28,017 bases of DNA, taken from assembly GCA_023433345.1 (NCBI GenBank), contig JAEZDA010000061.1, forward strand, positions 1-28,017, in the 5' to 3' direction. Below, piece after piece: positions 15,987 through 23,966 of the stretch. Position 1 is the stretch's first letter. Each line of letters opens with the position of its first letter. The notes below the pieces were generated by a model that worked only from the letters and a program-made list of their open reading frames with translations, did no database searches and was not told the origin of the DNA. The position numbers and the translations under genes are program-made. This stretch comes from Bacteroidota bacterium (GTDB lineage: Bacteria > Bacteroidota > Bacteroidia > Chitinophagales > Chitinophagaceae).

Positions 15987-17290
15987 CGGAGATCTTTATT
16001 TTGTTTCTGCTTATTTTGATCAACGCATTTTTTGTAATCACCGAAATGGCCCTGGTGAGTGTTCGAAAAGCGAGGCTTGAAGCCATGAAAAACCGTGGTG
16101 ACCAAAAGGCCGCAGCGGCGTTAAAACTGGCCGACAATCCTGAAACATTTTTGTCTACCGTGCAGATCGGGATCACTCTTGTTTCAATTCTTACAGGTTT
16201 GTATTCAGGGGAAAAATTTGGAAAGGACCTTGAGCCCGCAATCAGGCAGATCGGATTTTTAGAGCAATATGCTCCTACCATCTCCACTACCATCGTGGTT
16301 GTTCTTGTAACCTTCGCCTCAATTATTCTGGGAGAATTAATTCCCAAAAGAATTGCTTTACTGAGGGCTGAAAAGATATCCCGTGCTGTTGCCGGTCCGA
16401 TGATGGTGCTCAGCCGCGTTGCCTATCCTGTAGTCGCCTTACTTTCTTTTGTTTCAAACCTTGTATTTAAAATATTTAAGATAAAAACGCATAGCGATTC
16501 GGCCGTTACGGAGGAAGAAATAAAAATGTTGATAAGCGAGGGAAGTGAGCACGGCGAGATCGAGGAGGATGAAAAGGAAATTATTGAACGTGTCTTTCAT
16601 CTCGGGGACAGGAGCATCACGTCATTAATGACCCACCGCACTGATATTGTTTGGGTTGACATGACCGATACAGTTTCTCATTTAAAAAATCGTTTCGAAC
16701 AATTTATTTTCTCTGCTTATCCTGTGTGCGAAGGCACCATTGATAATATAAAGGGGCTCGTTTACGTGAAGGACCTCCTGAAGGCCAAGCCGGAAATGAT
16801 GATGGCCGAACTGGTAAGGCCTGCCATGTTCGTACCTGAAAATAATACCGCCTACCAGTTATTGGAAAAATTCAAGGCAACCAAGATCCACATTTGCTTT
16901 ATTGTGAATGAATATGGGACCCTGGAAGGAATGATCACGCTCAACGATATTCTCGAGGCAATAGTAGGCGATGTATCGCAGGTGGGCCAGGAAGAATATG
17001 AAATCGTGGAACGTGCCGACGGAACTTTCCTGGTGGACGCGCAGATTCATTTTTACGACTTCCTGAGTTATTTCGAGCGCGGCGACTGGCTGAAAAATGA
17101 GGAGCAGGATTTTGACACTCTTGCCGGTTTCACCTTACACCATCTCGAACATATTCCTGTGGCCGGCGAAACCTTTGAATGGCGCGACTTTCACTTTGAA
17201 GTGATGGACATGGACGGCCAGCGTATTGACAAAATTCTCGTGAAAATTTCAGAAGACCTGAAGGAGGAAATGCTGGTGAACGGAGGTTAG
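15983..17290 (+). CDS. CNNM/CorC-family (DUF21-CBS-CorC_HlyC) membrane protein
   Basis: 435 aa with the full HlyC/CorC/CNNM architecture. The DUF21 transmembrane domain covers about 1-185 (opens FLLILINAFFVITEMALVSV, with the GELIPKRIAL motif near 115). An acidic helix, EEEIKMLISEGSEHGEIEEDE, follows around 174-196. A CBS-domain pair covers about 205-335 (SLMTHRTDIVWVD; CFIVNEYGTLEGMITLNDILE). The C-terminal CorC_HlyC domain covers about 350-430 (FDTLAGFTLHHLEHIPVAGE; HFEVMDMDGQRIDKI). Family members are Mg2+ or Co2+ efflux-type transporters or regulators; the old name hemolysin is misleading. Starts inside the PAP2 stop codon, so translation is coupled. 128 bp of apparently featureless sequence separates it from the convergent DUF6702 gene. 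Confidence 0.92.
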   Translation: MTEIFILFLLILINAFFVITEMALVSVRKARLEAMKNRGDQKAAAALKLADNPETFLSTVQIGITLVSILTGLYSGEKFGKDLEPAIRQIGFLEQYAPTISTTIVVVLVTFASIILGELIPKRIALLRAEKISRAVAGPMMVLSRVAYPVVALLSFVSNLVFKIFKIKTHSDSAVTEEEIKMLISEGSEHGEIEEDEKEIIERVFHLGDRSITSLMTHRTDIVWVDMTDTVSHLKNRFEQFIFSAYPVCEGTIDNIKGLVYVKDLLKAKPEMMMAELVRPAMFVPENNTAYQLLEKFKATKIHICFIVNEYGTLEGMITLNDILEAIVGDVSQVGQEEYEIVERADGTFLVDAQIHFYDFLSYFERGDWLKNEEQDFDTLAGFTLHHLEHIPVAGETFEWRDFHFEVMDMDGQRIDKILVKISEDLKEEMLVNGG

Positions 17291-17418
17291 ATTGTGGAGG
17301 TTTGAAAGTAAGCGGCGCACTATTCTGAATCAGAGGGAATTGTTATTGCAGTTGAATATTCACCTGCGTTTCGCTTTCTAAAACTACCAACTACCCACTA
17401 TCAACTTTTGTGTGACGA

Positions 17419-17928
17419 CTACCGGCGAAAATCAAAGAACGCTTCCATTTCCGGGTTATCCAGCTTGAAGCTTTTTCGTTTACCCCCAACCGTTACGTGC
17501 ATCAAACCAATTTGTTCAGGATGGAAGTCATACAACAGGTCGTTTAAGATCCGAACCGTCCGGACTTCTTTAACATCCCGGCTTTCGAAGTAGGAAATGA
17601 TCCCCTCGCTATCCTGCTCATATCCAAGAAATGACAAATTCATCATGTTCGAATCAACTTCGATGCGAAGATGTTGCTTAATGTATTTTTCAACAAATGG
17701 ATTCATCTCCTTCCTTCTGTTTGGATTGAGCAGGTCGATTTTTGCATCGGAGTTTTGCTTTAATGTTTTCTCAAAGTCATCCGTAAATATTTTACAACTC
17801 ACCTCCAGCGTTTGCGCCGCGGGGTTATGCTCAACCTCTGTCACCGAAACATAATAAGGATGTACCTCGGCCGGGTTTAAAAATAAAAAGGGAACAAAAA
17901 AGCACCACTTAAATACAAAAAAAGCCAT
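17419..17928 (-). CDS. DUF6702-family exported protein
   Basis: 169 aa. A short hydrophobic leader (about 3-18) is followed by HPYYVSVTEVEHN, the conserved opening of the DUF6702 family as I recognise it. The core contains LEVSCKIFTDDFEKTL, a 'YIKQHLRIEVD' segment and a C-terminal 'VTVGGKRKSFKLDNP' strand pair; it reads as an all-beta periplasmic domain. Function is unknown. The gene is divergent from a HupE/UreJ_2 permease and M1 peptidase. If the leader is cleaved close to residue 21, the mature protein would begin at or very near His22, but the cleavage site (AEV-H) is not a strong one. Length is typical for the family as I know it. Confidence 0.78.
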   Translation of the reverse strand: MAFFVFKWCFFVPFLFLNPAEVHPYYVSVTEVEHNPAAQTLEVSCKIFTDDFEKTLKQNSDAKIDLLNPNRRKEMNPFVEKYIKQHLRIEVDSNMMNLSFLGYEQDSEGIISYFESRDVKEVRTVRILNDLLYDFHPEQIGLMHVTVGGKRKSFKLDNPEMEAFFDFRR

Positions 17929-18012
17929 TTACCGAGCGTTTGGAATTTTAAAGATCAATATTGAATACATTCGTCTTCAAAAATAAACATAAGAAATAAG
18001 CAGGCGCCGCAG

Positions 18013-18582
18013 ATGGAGGATTTTAAGCTTTATTTTAATACCGGTTGGGATCATATTGTAAGCACTGATGCAACCGACCATATTTTATTCATACTTGCTC
18101 TTGGAGCGGTATATACACTGCGCAAGTGGAAACCTGTTTTGATCCTTGTCACGGCCTTTACATTGGGTCATTCATTTACGCTCGCATTAAGCGTCTCAGA
18201 TCTCGTCTGGTTCAGCAGCAAGTGGGTTGAATTCCTCATACCTGTAACCATAGTTCTCACTTCCCTATTCAATCTTTTCAGGCCCGCAGAAGGAAATTAT
18301 AAAGTAAATTATGTGCTGGCATTATTTTTTGGGCTAATACATGGAATGGGCTTTGCCAATACGATCCGGTTTATGCTTGCGAAAGACCAGCAGATACTGG
18401 TTCCGCTGTTGGGTTTTAATATCGGGGTGGAAGCGGGGCAGGTGTTAGTGGTGGCCACCCTGCTGGCGCTCCAGTGGCTGATAGTTCAGCGTGCAGGTTT
18501 AAACCATAAATTATGGATCAGGCTTATCTCAGGTATAACTTTGTTGTGGGGTCTTTGGTTAGCTTCTGGCAGATTGCCTTAA
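18013..18582 (+). CDS. HupE/UreJ_2-family membrane protein
   Basis: 189 aa with about six membrane segments. Conserved polar positions inside or beside membrane segments match HupE/UreJ_2: WDHIVSTDATDHILF (Asp13-His14, Asp22-His23), AFTLGHS (His53), FGLIHGMGFA (His110) and FNIGVEAGQ (Glu140, Gln143). HupE/UreJ proteins are implicated in Ni2+ or Co2+ uptake next to hydrogenase and urease genes, but neither enzyme is encoded here and transport has not been shown for this branch. There is no signal peptide or ectodomain: only the membrane domain is present. The M1 peptidase follows after 17 bp. A TACATTCG sequence at 17966-17973 may be a -7 box. Confidence 0.85.
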   Translation: MEDFKLYFNTGWDHIVSTDATDHILFILALGAVYTLRKWKPVLILVTAFTLGHSFTLALSVSDLVWFSSKWVEFLIPVTIVLTSLFNLFRPAEGNYKVNYVLALFFGLIHGMGFANTIRFMLAKDQQILVPLLGFNIGVEAGQVLVVATLLALQWLIVQRAGLNHKLWIRLISGITLLWGLWLASGRLP

Positions 18583-18599
18583 ATACTTAATATCGAACT

Positions 18600-20948
18600 A
18601 TGTTGAAATTCTCTTTTCTTGCCGCTTTGATGATATCAAATATTGCACTAACGGCACAGGATATACGAAATAACCCGGGCAGTAACCACGGCAATCGTTT
18701 TGAACAGCTTGGCACCATATTGCCCACACCCAATGAATACCGCACAGCCAGCGGTGCACCCGGGCCGAAGTACTGGCAACAACGCGCCGATTATGTGATC
18801 ACATGCGAACTGGATGAGCCTAATCGCCGCTTATCCGGAAAGGAAACAATTACATACACCAATAACAGCCCTGACGAACTTACATATTTATGGCTCCAGC
18901 TCGATGAAAACCAGCACAGCTCCAGGAATAATTCGGGCTACCAGTTAAGCAGCACTATACCATCAAGCCTCACACCACTGGAACTGGAAAAGATGGAAGG
19001 CAGGAAGGACCGGGAATATGGTCATAATATAACCAGTGTAAAAACTGATGCCGGCGCAAAATTGCCTTACACCATCAATAAAACCATGATGCGGGTTGAT
19101 CTGCCTGCTAAATTGATGCCCGGTGAAAAATTTGTTTTTAAGGTGGAGTGGAATTATAATATCATCGAACGATTAAAATATGGCGGGCGCGGCGGTTTCG
19201 AATTCTTTCCTGAAGATGGAAATGATCTTTACACAATCACGCAATGGTTTCCCAGGCTGTGTGTTTACAGCGACAACCAGGGCTGGCAGAATAAGCAATT
19301 TTCCGGGTCGGGTGAGTTTGCGCTCGTATTTGGTAACTATCATGTTACCATCACAGTTCCGGCAGATCATATTGTAATGGCCACAGGCGAAGCGCAAAAT
19401 TACCAGCAAGTGCTAACGCCCACGCAATACAGCCGCTGGCAAAAGGCACAAACGTCAAAGGACATCGTGGAGATCGTAACTCTTAAAGAAGCCCAGGAAA
19501 AAGAAAGATCGAAATCAAAGGAGAAGAAAACCTGGATATTCAAAGCCGACATGGTGCGGGATTTCGCCTGGGGAAGTTCCCGTAAATTCATTTGGGATGC
19601 AATGCCTTCCTATGTTGACGGAAAGAAAGTAATGTGCATGAGTGCTTACGGAAAAGAGGCTTATCACCTCTATCGCAGATTCAGCACCAAGGTGGTGGCA
19701 CATACCATCCAAACATATTCTCAGTTCACCATTCCTTATCCCTATCCCGTTGCGCAAAGCATAGAGGCTGCTAACGGTATGGAGTACCCGATGATCTGCT
19801 TCAATTTCGGCAGAACGGAAAAAGATGGCACCTACACCGAAGCAACAAAGAATGGAATGATCGGTGTGATCATTCATGAGGTTGGCCACAACTTCTTCCC
19901 GATGATAGTGAACAGCGATGAAAGGCAATGGACCTGGATGGATGAAGGACTGAATACTTTCATGGAATATATTTCGGAGGAACTTTGGGACAATAAATTT
20001 CCTGTGGGTCGCGGGCCCGCATATAAGATCGTTGATTATATGCGCCTCCCGAAAAGCCAGCTTGAACCAATAATGACCAATAGCGAAAACATTATCCGCT
20101 TCGGCCCGAATGCTTACCATAAGCCGGCAACAGCCCTGAATATTCTCCGCGAAACAATAATGGGTCGCGAGCTGTTCGATTTTTCGTTCAGGGAATACGC
20201 ACGCCGGTGGGCTTTTAAACATCCTGCCCCTGCAGATTTTTTCAGAACCATTGAAGATGCAAGTGGAGAAGACCTCGACTGGTTCTGGCGGGGATGGTTT
20301 TACAATACTGATCCCTGCGATATTTCCCTGGATTCAGTTCGATGGGCGAAGATGACAATGGAAGGTGTAACTTCAAGAGCTCAAACGCGTAGCAGCGTGA
20401 TGATCGACAGGCCAATTTTGAATAATTACGAAGACATTTCAAAAATCAGGAACCGGACAGATAAAAATATCCGCTTCGCAACAGATGCTGATACAAGCCT
20501 GCAGGATTTTTACTGGAAGTATGCACGGGGCCTGGTAAAGGTGAATGAATCTGAAGCTTCCGTCACTATTCCGGCAGTGAGCGATACTTTCACCACCGCG
20601 GAAAAAATTGCATTAGCGGGGAGCAAATTTCTTTACGAACTTAGTTTTACGAACAAGGGCGGCTTGGTAATGCCCATCATTTTGGAGTGGACCTATACCG
20701 ATGGATCCAAGGACATCGACAGGATACCGGTTCAAATTTGGCGCAAGAATGAAGACAACGTCACCAAAGCCTTTGTAAAAAATAAGGAGGTAGCTTCTAT
20801 CAGGCTCGACCCAATGCGCGAAACTGCAGATATAGATGAATCAAATAACAGTTGGCCCCGACTCGAAGCACCCGGAAAATTCAAATTATTCAAGAACCGC
20901 GGTTCACAACCAAAGCCACCAAACCCAATGCAGAGAAAACAGAGATAA
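18600..20948 (+). CDS. M1-family zinc metallopeptidase, exported
   Basis: 782 aa. Signal peptide at 1-20 (ends ALTAQ) without a lipobox. The peptidase-M1 beta domain (about 60-290) includes 'ITYTNNSPDELTYLWLQLDENQH'-type strands and the substrate-binding GMEYP element near 394 (instead of the classical GAMEN). The gluzincin catalytic centre is complete: HEVGHN (His426, Glu427, His430) with third zinc ligand Glu449 in WMDEGLNTF, the usual 18-residue spacing. The remainder is helical, then beta-rich, and basic at the end (PNPMQRKQR); no type IX sorting tail is seen, so it is probably periplasmic. It should cleave N-terminal residues or peptides. Likely co-transcribed with the HupE gene. Confidence 0.9.
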   Translation: MLKFSFLAALMISNIALTAQDIRNNPGSNHGNRFEQLGTILPTPNEYRTASGAPGPKYWQQRADYVITCELDEPNRRLSGKETITYTNNSPDELTYLWLQLDENQHSSRNNSGYQLSSTIPSSLTPLELEKMEGRKDREYGHNITSVKTDAGAKLPYTINKTMMRVDLPAKLMPGEKFVFKVEWNYNIIERLKYGGRGGFEFFPEDGNDLYTITQWFPRLCVYSDNQGWQNKQFSGSGEFALVFGNYHVTITVPADHIVMATGEAQNYQQVLTPTQYSRWQKAQTSKDIVEIVTLKEAQEKERSKSKEKKTWIFKADMVRDFAWGSSRKFIWDAMPSYVDGKKVMCMSAYGKEAYHLYRRFSTKVVAHTIQTYSQFTIPYPYPVAQSIEAANGMEYPMICFNFGRTEKDGTYTEATKNGMIGVIIHEVGHNFFPMIVNSDERQWTWMDEGLNTFMEYISEELWDNKFPVGRGPAYKIVDYMRLPKSQLEPIMTNSENIIRFGPNAYHKPATALNILRETIMGRELFDFSFREYARRWAFKHPAPADFFRTIEDASGEDLDWFWRGWFYNTDPCDISLDSVRWAKMTMEGVTSRAQTRSSVMIDRPILNNYEDISKIRNRTDKNIRFATDADTSLQDFYWKYARGLVKVNESEASVTIPAVSDTFTTAEKIALAGSKFLYELSFTNKGGLVMPIILEWTYTDGSKDIDRIPVQIWRKNEDNVTKAFVKNKEVASIRLDPMRETADIDESNNSWPRLEAPGKFKLFKNRGSQPKPPNPMQRKQR

Positions 20949-21184
20949 TCCCTGGCAGTTTTTGCATTTGGTACTTTTTTTGATTTTTATACAGCAAATC
21001 TGGATTTTTATATTAGTTTTACCTTGAAAACCAAGAGTATCCCTCTCCGGATTTTCTCTTAATCCAATCCTTTCCAATATCTCCTATCGCTAAAAAAATG
21101 CACCGGCAACAGCGCGTGTGTGTATCTTTTTTTCTGAGACCGGCACTATCCACAACCTCTTTTATTTAATTAAATCAACATTGT
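20949..21184. other. Intergenic region before the small T9SS gene
   Basis: 236 bp, the largest gap in the window. It is T-rich, with several runs of T and no hairpin-plus-T-run terminator that I can fold by eye. A near-consensus box TATCTTTT at 21123-21130 lies about 54 nt before ATG 21185 and could be the promoter. No short ORF of interest was seen. Confidence 0.4.
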
Positions 21185-22084
21185 ATGATGAAGAATTTTA
21201 CATTGGCTTTGTGTATGCTGGCTTTTTCATTAGTGTCACTGGCACAGGATTGCCCGGTGATTAACTCAACCGCCGTAAACACCAATGGCCCCGGCCAATA
21301 TGCCATCACAATTAATTATTCAGCAGATGCGGGCGTGAACCATATAAATATGGTTACTTTTTGCGCGTCTAACCCGCTTCCACAAATGTTTACTACTGAA
21401 TGTATCCCTGTAAACGGCAGCGGTACCACTGTAGTAAATGTTGATTGCATGAATACGCCTGTAGTTATTCTGGTGCCGGCTCCTGGAGCATGCGGTACAG
21501 GTTTCCCATGCGGCGCACCGGTATTTGTGTTCGGGCCAGTGGGCGGACCATTACCAATTAAAATGAATTCTTTCTACGCCACGAGAGTTGGAACGCAGGT
21601 GAATCTTTCATGGAGCACGGAAGTAGAGATCAACGCGAAAGAATTTGTAATTGAAAGAAAAACTACCGGTGACTTTGAAGCGGTTTCAGTTATTGCTGCC
21701 ACAAACAAAACCGAAGGAAGCAAGTACGCTTTCAGCGACAGAAATATGGAAGCTGGTATTTCGCAGTATCGCATAAAAATGGTTGATCTTGACGGCACAT
21801 TCCGCTATTCAGAGATTCGTGCGGTTAAAGGCGCAGGAACCAAGGGTGACTTTACCGTATTCCCTAACCCAAGCTATGGAAACACCAACCTGAATATAAC
21901 TGACGTTTCAGAAAACACAGAGATACATGTTTATGACAATTCAGGAAGAATGGTTAGAAAGATCTCAAATATCAATAAAACAAACATCTCAATTGACGAC
22001 CTTCAAAAAGGAATGTACATGATTCGCATGGTTGATACAAAAACCGGGGAAACTGTTACAAAGAAATTGAGTGTTCTTAACTGA
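21185..22084 (+). CDS. Small secreted protein with Por-type T9SS sorting tail
   Basis: 299 aa. Two adjacent ATGs (21185, 21188) are possible; both give a signal peptide ending around SLAQ. Residues about 22-118 form a Cys-containing beta domain I do not recognise (Cys near DCPVIN, TFCAS, TECIP, VDCMN, GACGTGFPCG), probably disulfide-bonded. About 120-212 is an FN3-like module of the type common in Bacteroidota cargos ('VNLSWSTEVEINAKEFVIER' region). The last 80 residues are a type IX C-terminal sorting domain: DFTVFPNPSYG, IHVYDNSGRMVRK, DDLQKGMYMIRMV and a basic KKLSVLN end. It would be exported through the outer membrane and its tail cleaved or anchored. It is monocistronic: a clear terminator follows. 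Confidence 0.85.
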   Translation: MMKNFTLALCMLAFSLVSLAQDCPVINSTAVNTNGPGQYAITINYSADAGVNHINMVTFCASNPLPQMFTTECIPVNGSGTTVVNVDCMNTPVVILVPAPGACGTGFPCGAPVFVFGPVGGPLPIKMNSFYATRVGTQVNLSWSTEVEINAKEFVIERKTTGDFEAVSVIAATNKTEGSKYAFSDRNMEAGISQYRIKMVDLDGTFRYSEIRAVKGAGTKGDFTVFPNPSYGNTNLNITDVSENTEIHVYDNSGRMVRKISNINKTNISIDDLQKGMYMIRMVDTKTGETVTKKLSVLN

Positions 22085-22124
22085 TAAGAATTTTTACTGA
22101 CGAGTCCTGTAGAGTCGTCTGAAC

Positions 22125-22153
22125 AAGGGTCGCCATTTTGGTGGCCCTTTTTT
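22125..22153 (+). terminator. Intrinsic terminator of the small T9SS gene
   Basis: Arms AGGGTCGCC (22126-22134) and GGTGGCCCT (22140-22148) form a 9-bp stem with two G-T wobbles; an A-T pair at 22125/22149 can extend it. The loop is ATTTT and a run of six T follows (22148-22153). A weaker imperfect inverted repeat lies just upstream at 22099-22119. Confidence 0.85.
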
Positions 22154-22261
22154 AATTTCAGCTTGCCCAATCATTTGCCGGAAGCGGTGAAACAAGCTAT
22201 GCCGTACAAGTGTGCGACGCAACGATGCTGAATAGAAAAATACAGTTGATGCAAAAAAAAT

Positions 22262-22789
22262 CTAATGGTGAAGCTCACCCTTGTTACCGAACAATTTTCT
22301 GATCCGCGCATTCAAAGAAGGAACATTCTCTTTTTTCAACAGGTTCACATTTGATAAAAGATGGGTCATTTCGGGTTCTTTTCCTTTAAAGATATTATGC
22401 AAACTCTCAAGTGCGTTCACCCGAACTATCCTGCTTTCGGCTTTATTCATCATCCAACTTGTAAGGGTATTGCTAACGAAGTTCAATTCATCTTCGGTTA
22501 ATGATAAGCGCGATAGAAGCTGCGCCATGTGCCATCTGAATTCAATGCCGGTGGGCATTTCGAGAAAATGAAGTATTTCCTTTTTATGCGGGTGAAGGAG
22601 ATCAGGCCGCGGTTGGGAACATTTTTCAATTGCATCAGCCGCTCTCATTTTTACAACCCGGTCAGCAGCGTACAGGCATTCGAAAAGCTCGTTGAAGTCG
22701 TTTTGATCTTTTATTTGAAGAGCGATCGAATTTGCCTTGCCAACAGATCGGAGATCACCGCCCCGCAGTTGCTTCGCGAATTTATTCAA
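22262..22789 (-). CDS. HEAT-like helical repeat protein
   Basis: 175 aa, all-helical, no signal peptide. Repeated pairs of helices resemble HEAT repeats: 'NELFECLYAADRVVKMRAADAIEKC' (about 33-57), 'EFRWHMAQLLSRLSLTEDE' (about 83-101) and 'SRIVRVNALESLHNIF' (about 119-134). HEAT arrays bind proteins or nucleic acids; the partner is unknown. The only start that keeps the first repeat is TTG at 22789-22787; the first in-frame ATG is codon 48, which would remove it. The gene lies 12 bp downstream of, and in the same frame as, the MORN-repeat gene's stop codon, so the two are probably co-transcribed. The C-terminal tail is basic (RIRKLFGNK). Confidence 0.6.
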   Translation of the reverse strand: MNKFAKQLRGGDLRSVGKANSIALQIKDQNDFNELFECLYAADRVVKMRAADAIEKCSQPRPDLLHPHKKEILHFLEMPTGIEFRWHMAQLLSRLSLTEDELNFVSNTLTSWMMNKAESRIVRVNALESLHNIFKGKEPEMTHLLSNVNLLKKENVPSLNARIRKLFGNKGELHH

Positions 22790-22801
22790 GCACTTTAAAT
22801 T

Positions 22802-23473
22802 TTACAGGCCCGTGGCTCCATCCCGAAGCGCTTTTTTCTTCCCGCTGTTCTTTTTCTCCCACTCTACCATTTCAGCAGTTTTCTCCACTTTTTTTGGCTT
22901 ATCTGATTGTGCAATGACGGGTTTATCTTCTTTGGGAACCACAAGGTTATTTCGGTCGTACTCCTCGGTTTTTACAAGAGCGCCGGTGCCTTCCTCATAA
23001 TATTTCCATGTACCATGCTTAACGCTATAGGGCTCGGCTTTTACAATTTTAAAATCTACCACCTCATTACTTCCAGTTCCATAAACGGGAATTGTGTCGT
23101 ACGGCTGATCAGGATTGTAACCTCTCCAGCTTTCTTCAACCAGTAAACCACCAAGGAATGAAAAATACTGCTGAATTCCGTCCTTACCACCGTGGATGTA
23201 ATGTTCAACGGCAATGAGATCACCCTCCATGCTGTATTTCCTCCAATAACCATGTTTCTGATCATTCTTATAAACCCCTTCTTCTTCATAGCCGGGATTA
23301 CCGCGCAATTCAGGGACTGAGGTTACCCACTTCCCCTGTTTGAGACCTTTGCTGTCTACCAGGTTGAGCGTATCTCCCCTGTCATTCAGTTTGAAAGATT
23401 TTGGCTGGGCCAGGCCTGCTTCACTAAAAAGAAGAGAAACAATAAATAAGGAGGATGCAATGATCAGTTTCAT
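22802..23473 (-). CDS. Exported MORN_2/YwqK-like repeat protein
   Basis: 223 aa from ATG 23473, giving a signal peptide (residues 1-22, ending GLAQ). A TTG 60 nt upstream is in frame but would bury the signal. The mature part carries several MORN_2-type units with the 'G-x-W-x-x-Y' pattern: KQGKWVTSV, EEGVYKNDQKHGYWRKYSMEGDLI, GGKDGIQQYFS and KHGTWKYYEEGTGALVKTEEY. The C-terminus (about 180-223) is Lys/Glu-rich and probably disordered. Databases often label such proteins YwqK-family antitoxins; nothing here suggests a toxin-antitoxin pair. Role unknown, probably periplasmic or envelope. Leads the HEAT-like gene. Confidence 0.72.
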   Translation of the reverse strand: MKLIIASSLFIVSLLFSEAGLAQPKSFKLNDRGDTLNLVDSKGLKQGKWVTSVPELRGNPGYEEEGVYKNDQKHGYWRKYSMEGDLIAVEHYIHGGKDGIQQYFSFLGGLLVEESWRGYNPDQPYDTIPVYGTGSNEVVDFKIVKAEPYSVKHGTWKYYEEGTGALVKTEEYDRNNLVVPKEDKPVIAQSDKPKKVEKTAEMVEWEKKNSGKKKALRDGATGL

Positions 23474-23530
23474 TCTTAACAGGATTATTGAATTAATACG
23501 TTTCTTTAGGATCGCGTATAATATGATGTT

Positions 23531-23538
23531 CAAATTTA
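23531..23538 (-). promoter_or_regulatory. Putative -7 box of the MORN-repeat gene
   Basis: Exact TAAATTTG on the minus strand, 57 nt before ATG 23473. The region is A/T-rich, so chance matching is more likely here than at the other boxes. Confidence 0.35.
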
Positions 23539-23575
23539 CTATTTATCCCTTGTTGAATTTTGTTAATTTACCGCG

Positions 23576-23956
23576 ATGAAGGATTATAAGAAATATTTTC
23601 TGCTCGAAGCTGAGCCTGATATAGTTTACCAGGCGCTCACCAACCCTGCCACCATCCAGTTATGGACGGGAGAGGCTGCAGAGATGAGCACCGAACCGGG
23701 AAGTGAATTTTCCTTGTGGGACGGGAGCATCAGCGGGCGCAACATTGAATTTGAAACAGGAAGGAAGATCGTGCAGGAATGGTTTTTCGGAGAACAGGAG
23801 GAACAATCGATCGTTACCATAAAATTACATCCGCACAAATCAGGCACTTCCGTGGAATTGCGGCATACCAATATACCTGATGAAGATTATGAAAATATCA
23901 CTTCAGGATGGGAGGAAAATTATTTCGGAGCTTTAGAGGCATTCTACGCTCATTGA
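23576..23956 (+). CDS. START-like/SRPBCC domain protein
   Basis: 126 aa, a single small alpha/beta domain. It opens with 'KKYFLLEAEPDIVYQALTNPATIQLWTG', the N-terminal strand and helices of the SRPBCC/AHSA1-like fold, continues with 'GSEFSLWDGSISGRNIEFETGRKIVQEW' and a beta sheet, and ends in the long C-terminal helix 'SGWEENYFGALEAFY' typical of AHSA1-like proteins. Such domains bind hydrophobic ligands or client proteins; none can be named here. No signal peptide. It is divergent from the MORN-repeat gene and convergent with the FAH gene, ending 10 bp from it. ATG 23576 is the first in-frame Met; no clear Shine-Dalgarno sequence. Confidence 0.8.
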   Translation: MKDYKKYFLLEAEPDIVYQALTNPATIQLWTGEAAEMSTEPGSEFSLWDGSISGRNIEFETGRKIVQEWFFGEQEEQSIVTIKLHPHKSGTSVELRHTNIPDEDYENITSGWEENYFGALEAFYAH

Positions 23957-23966
23957 AATAATCTTA

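Noticed and set aside
15983..17290. Hemolysin (toxin)
   Set aside because: The DUF21-CBS-CorC_HlyC layout is that of CNNM/CorC ion transport proteins; the hemolysin name is historical.
17291..17418. Bidirectional terminator between the convergent CNNM and DUF6702 genes
   Set aside because: I could not find a stem with a T run on either strand; only short imperfect repeats are present.
22802..23473. YwqK-family 'antitoxin', hence a toxin-antitoxin system with the HEAT-like gene
   Set aside because: The protein has a signal peptide and MORN_2 repeats, so it is exported. The neighbour is a HEAT-like repeat protein with no toxin motif. The antitoxin label is a database convention, not evidence.
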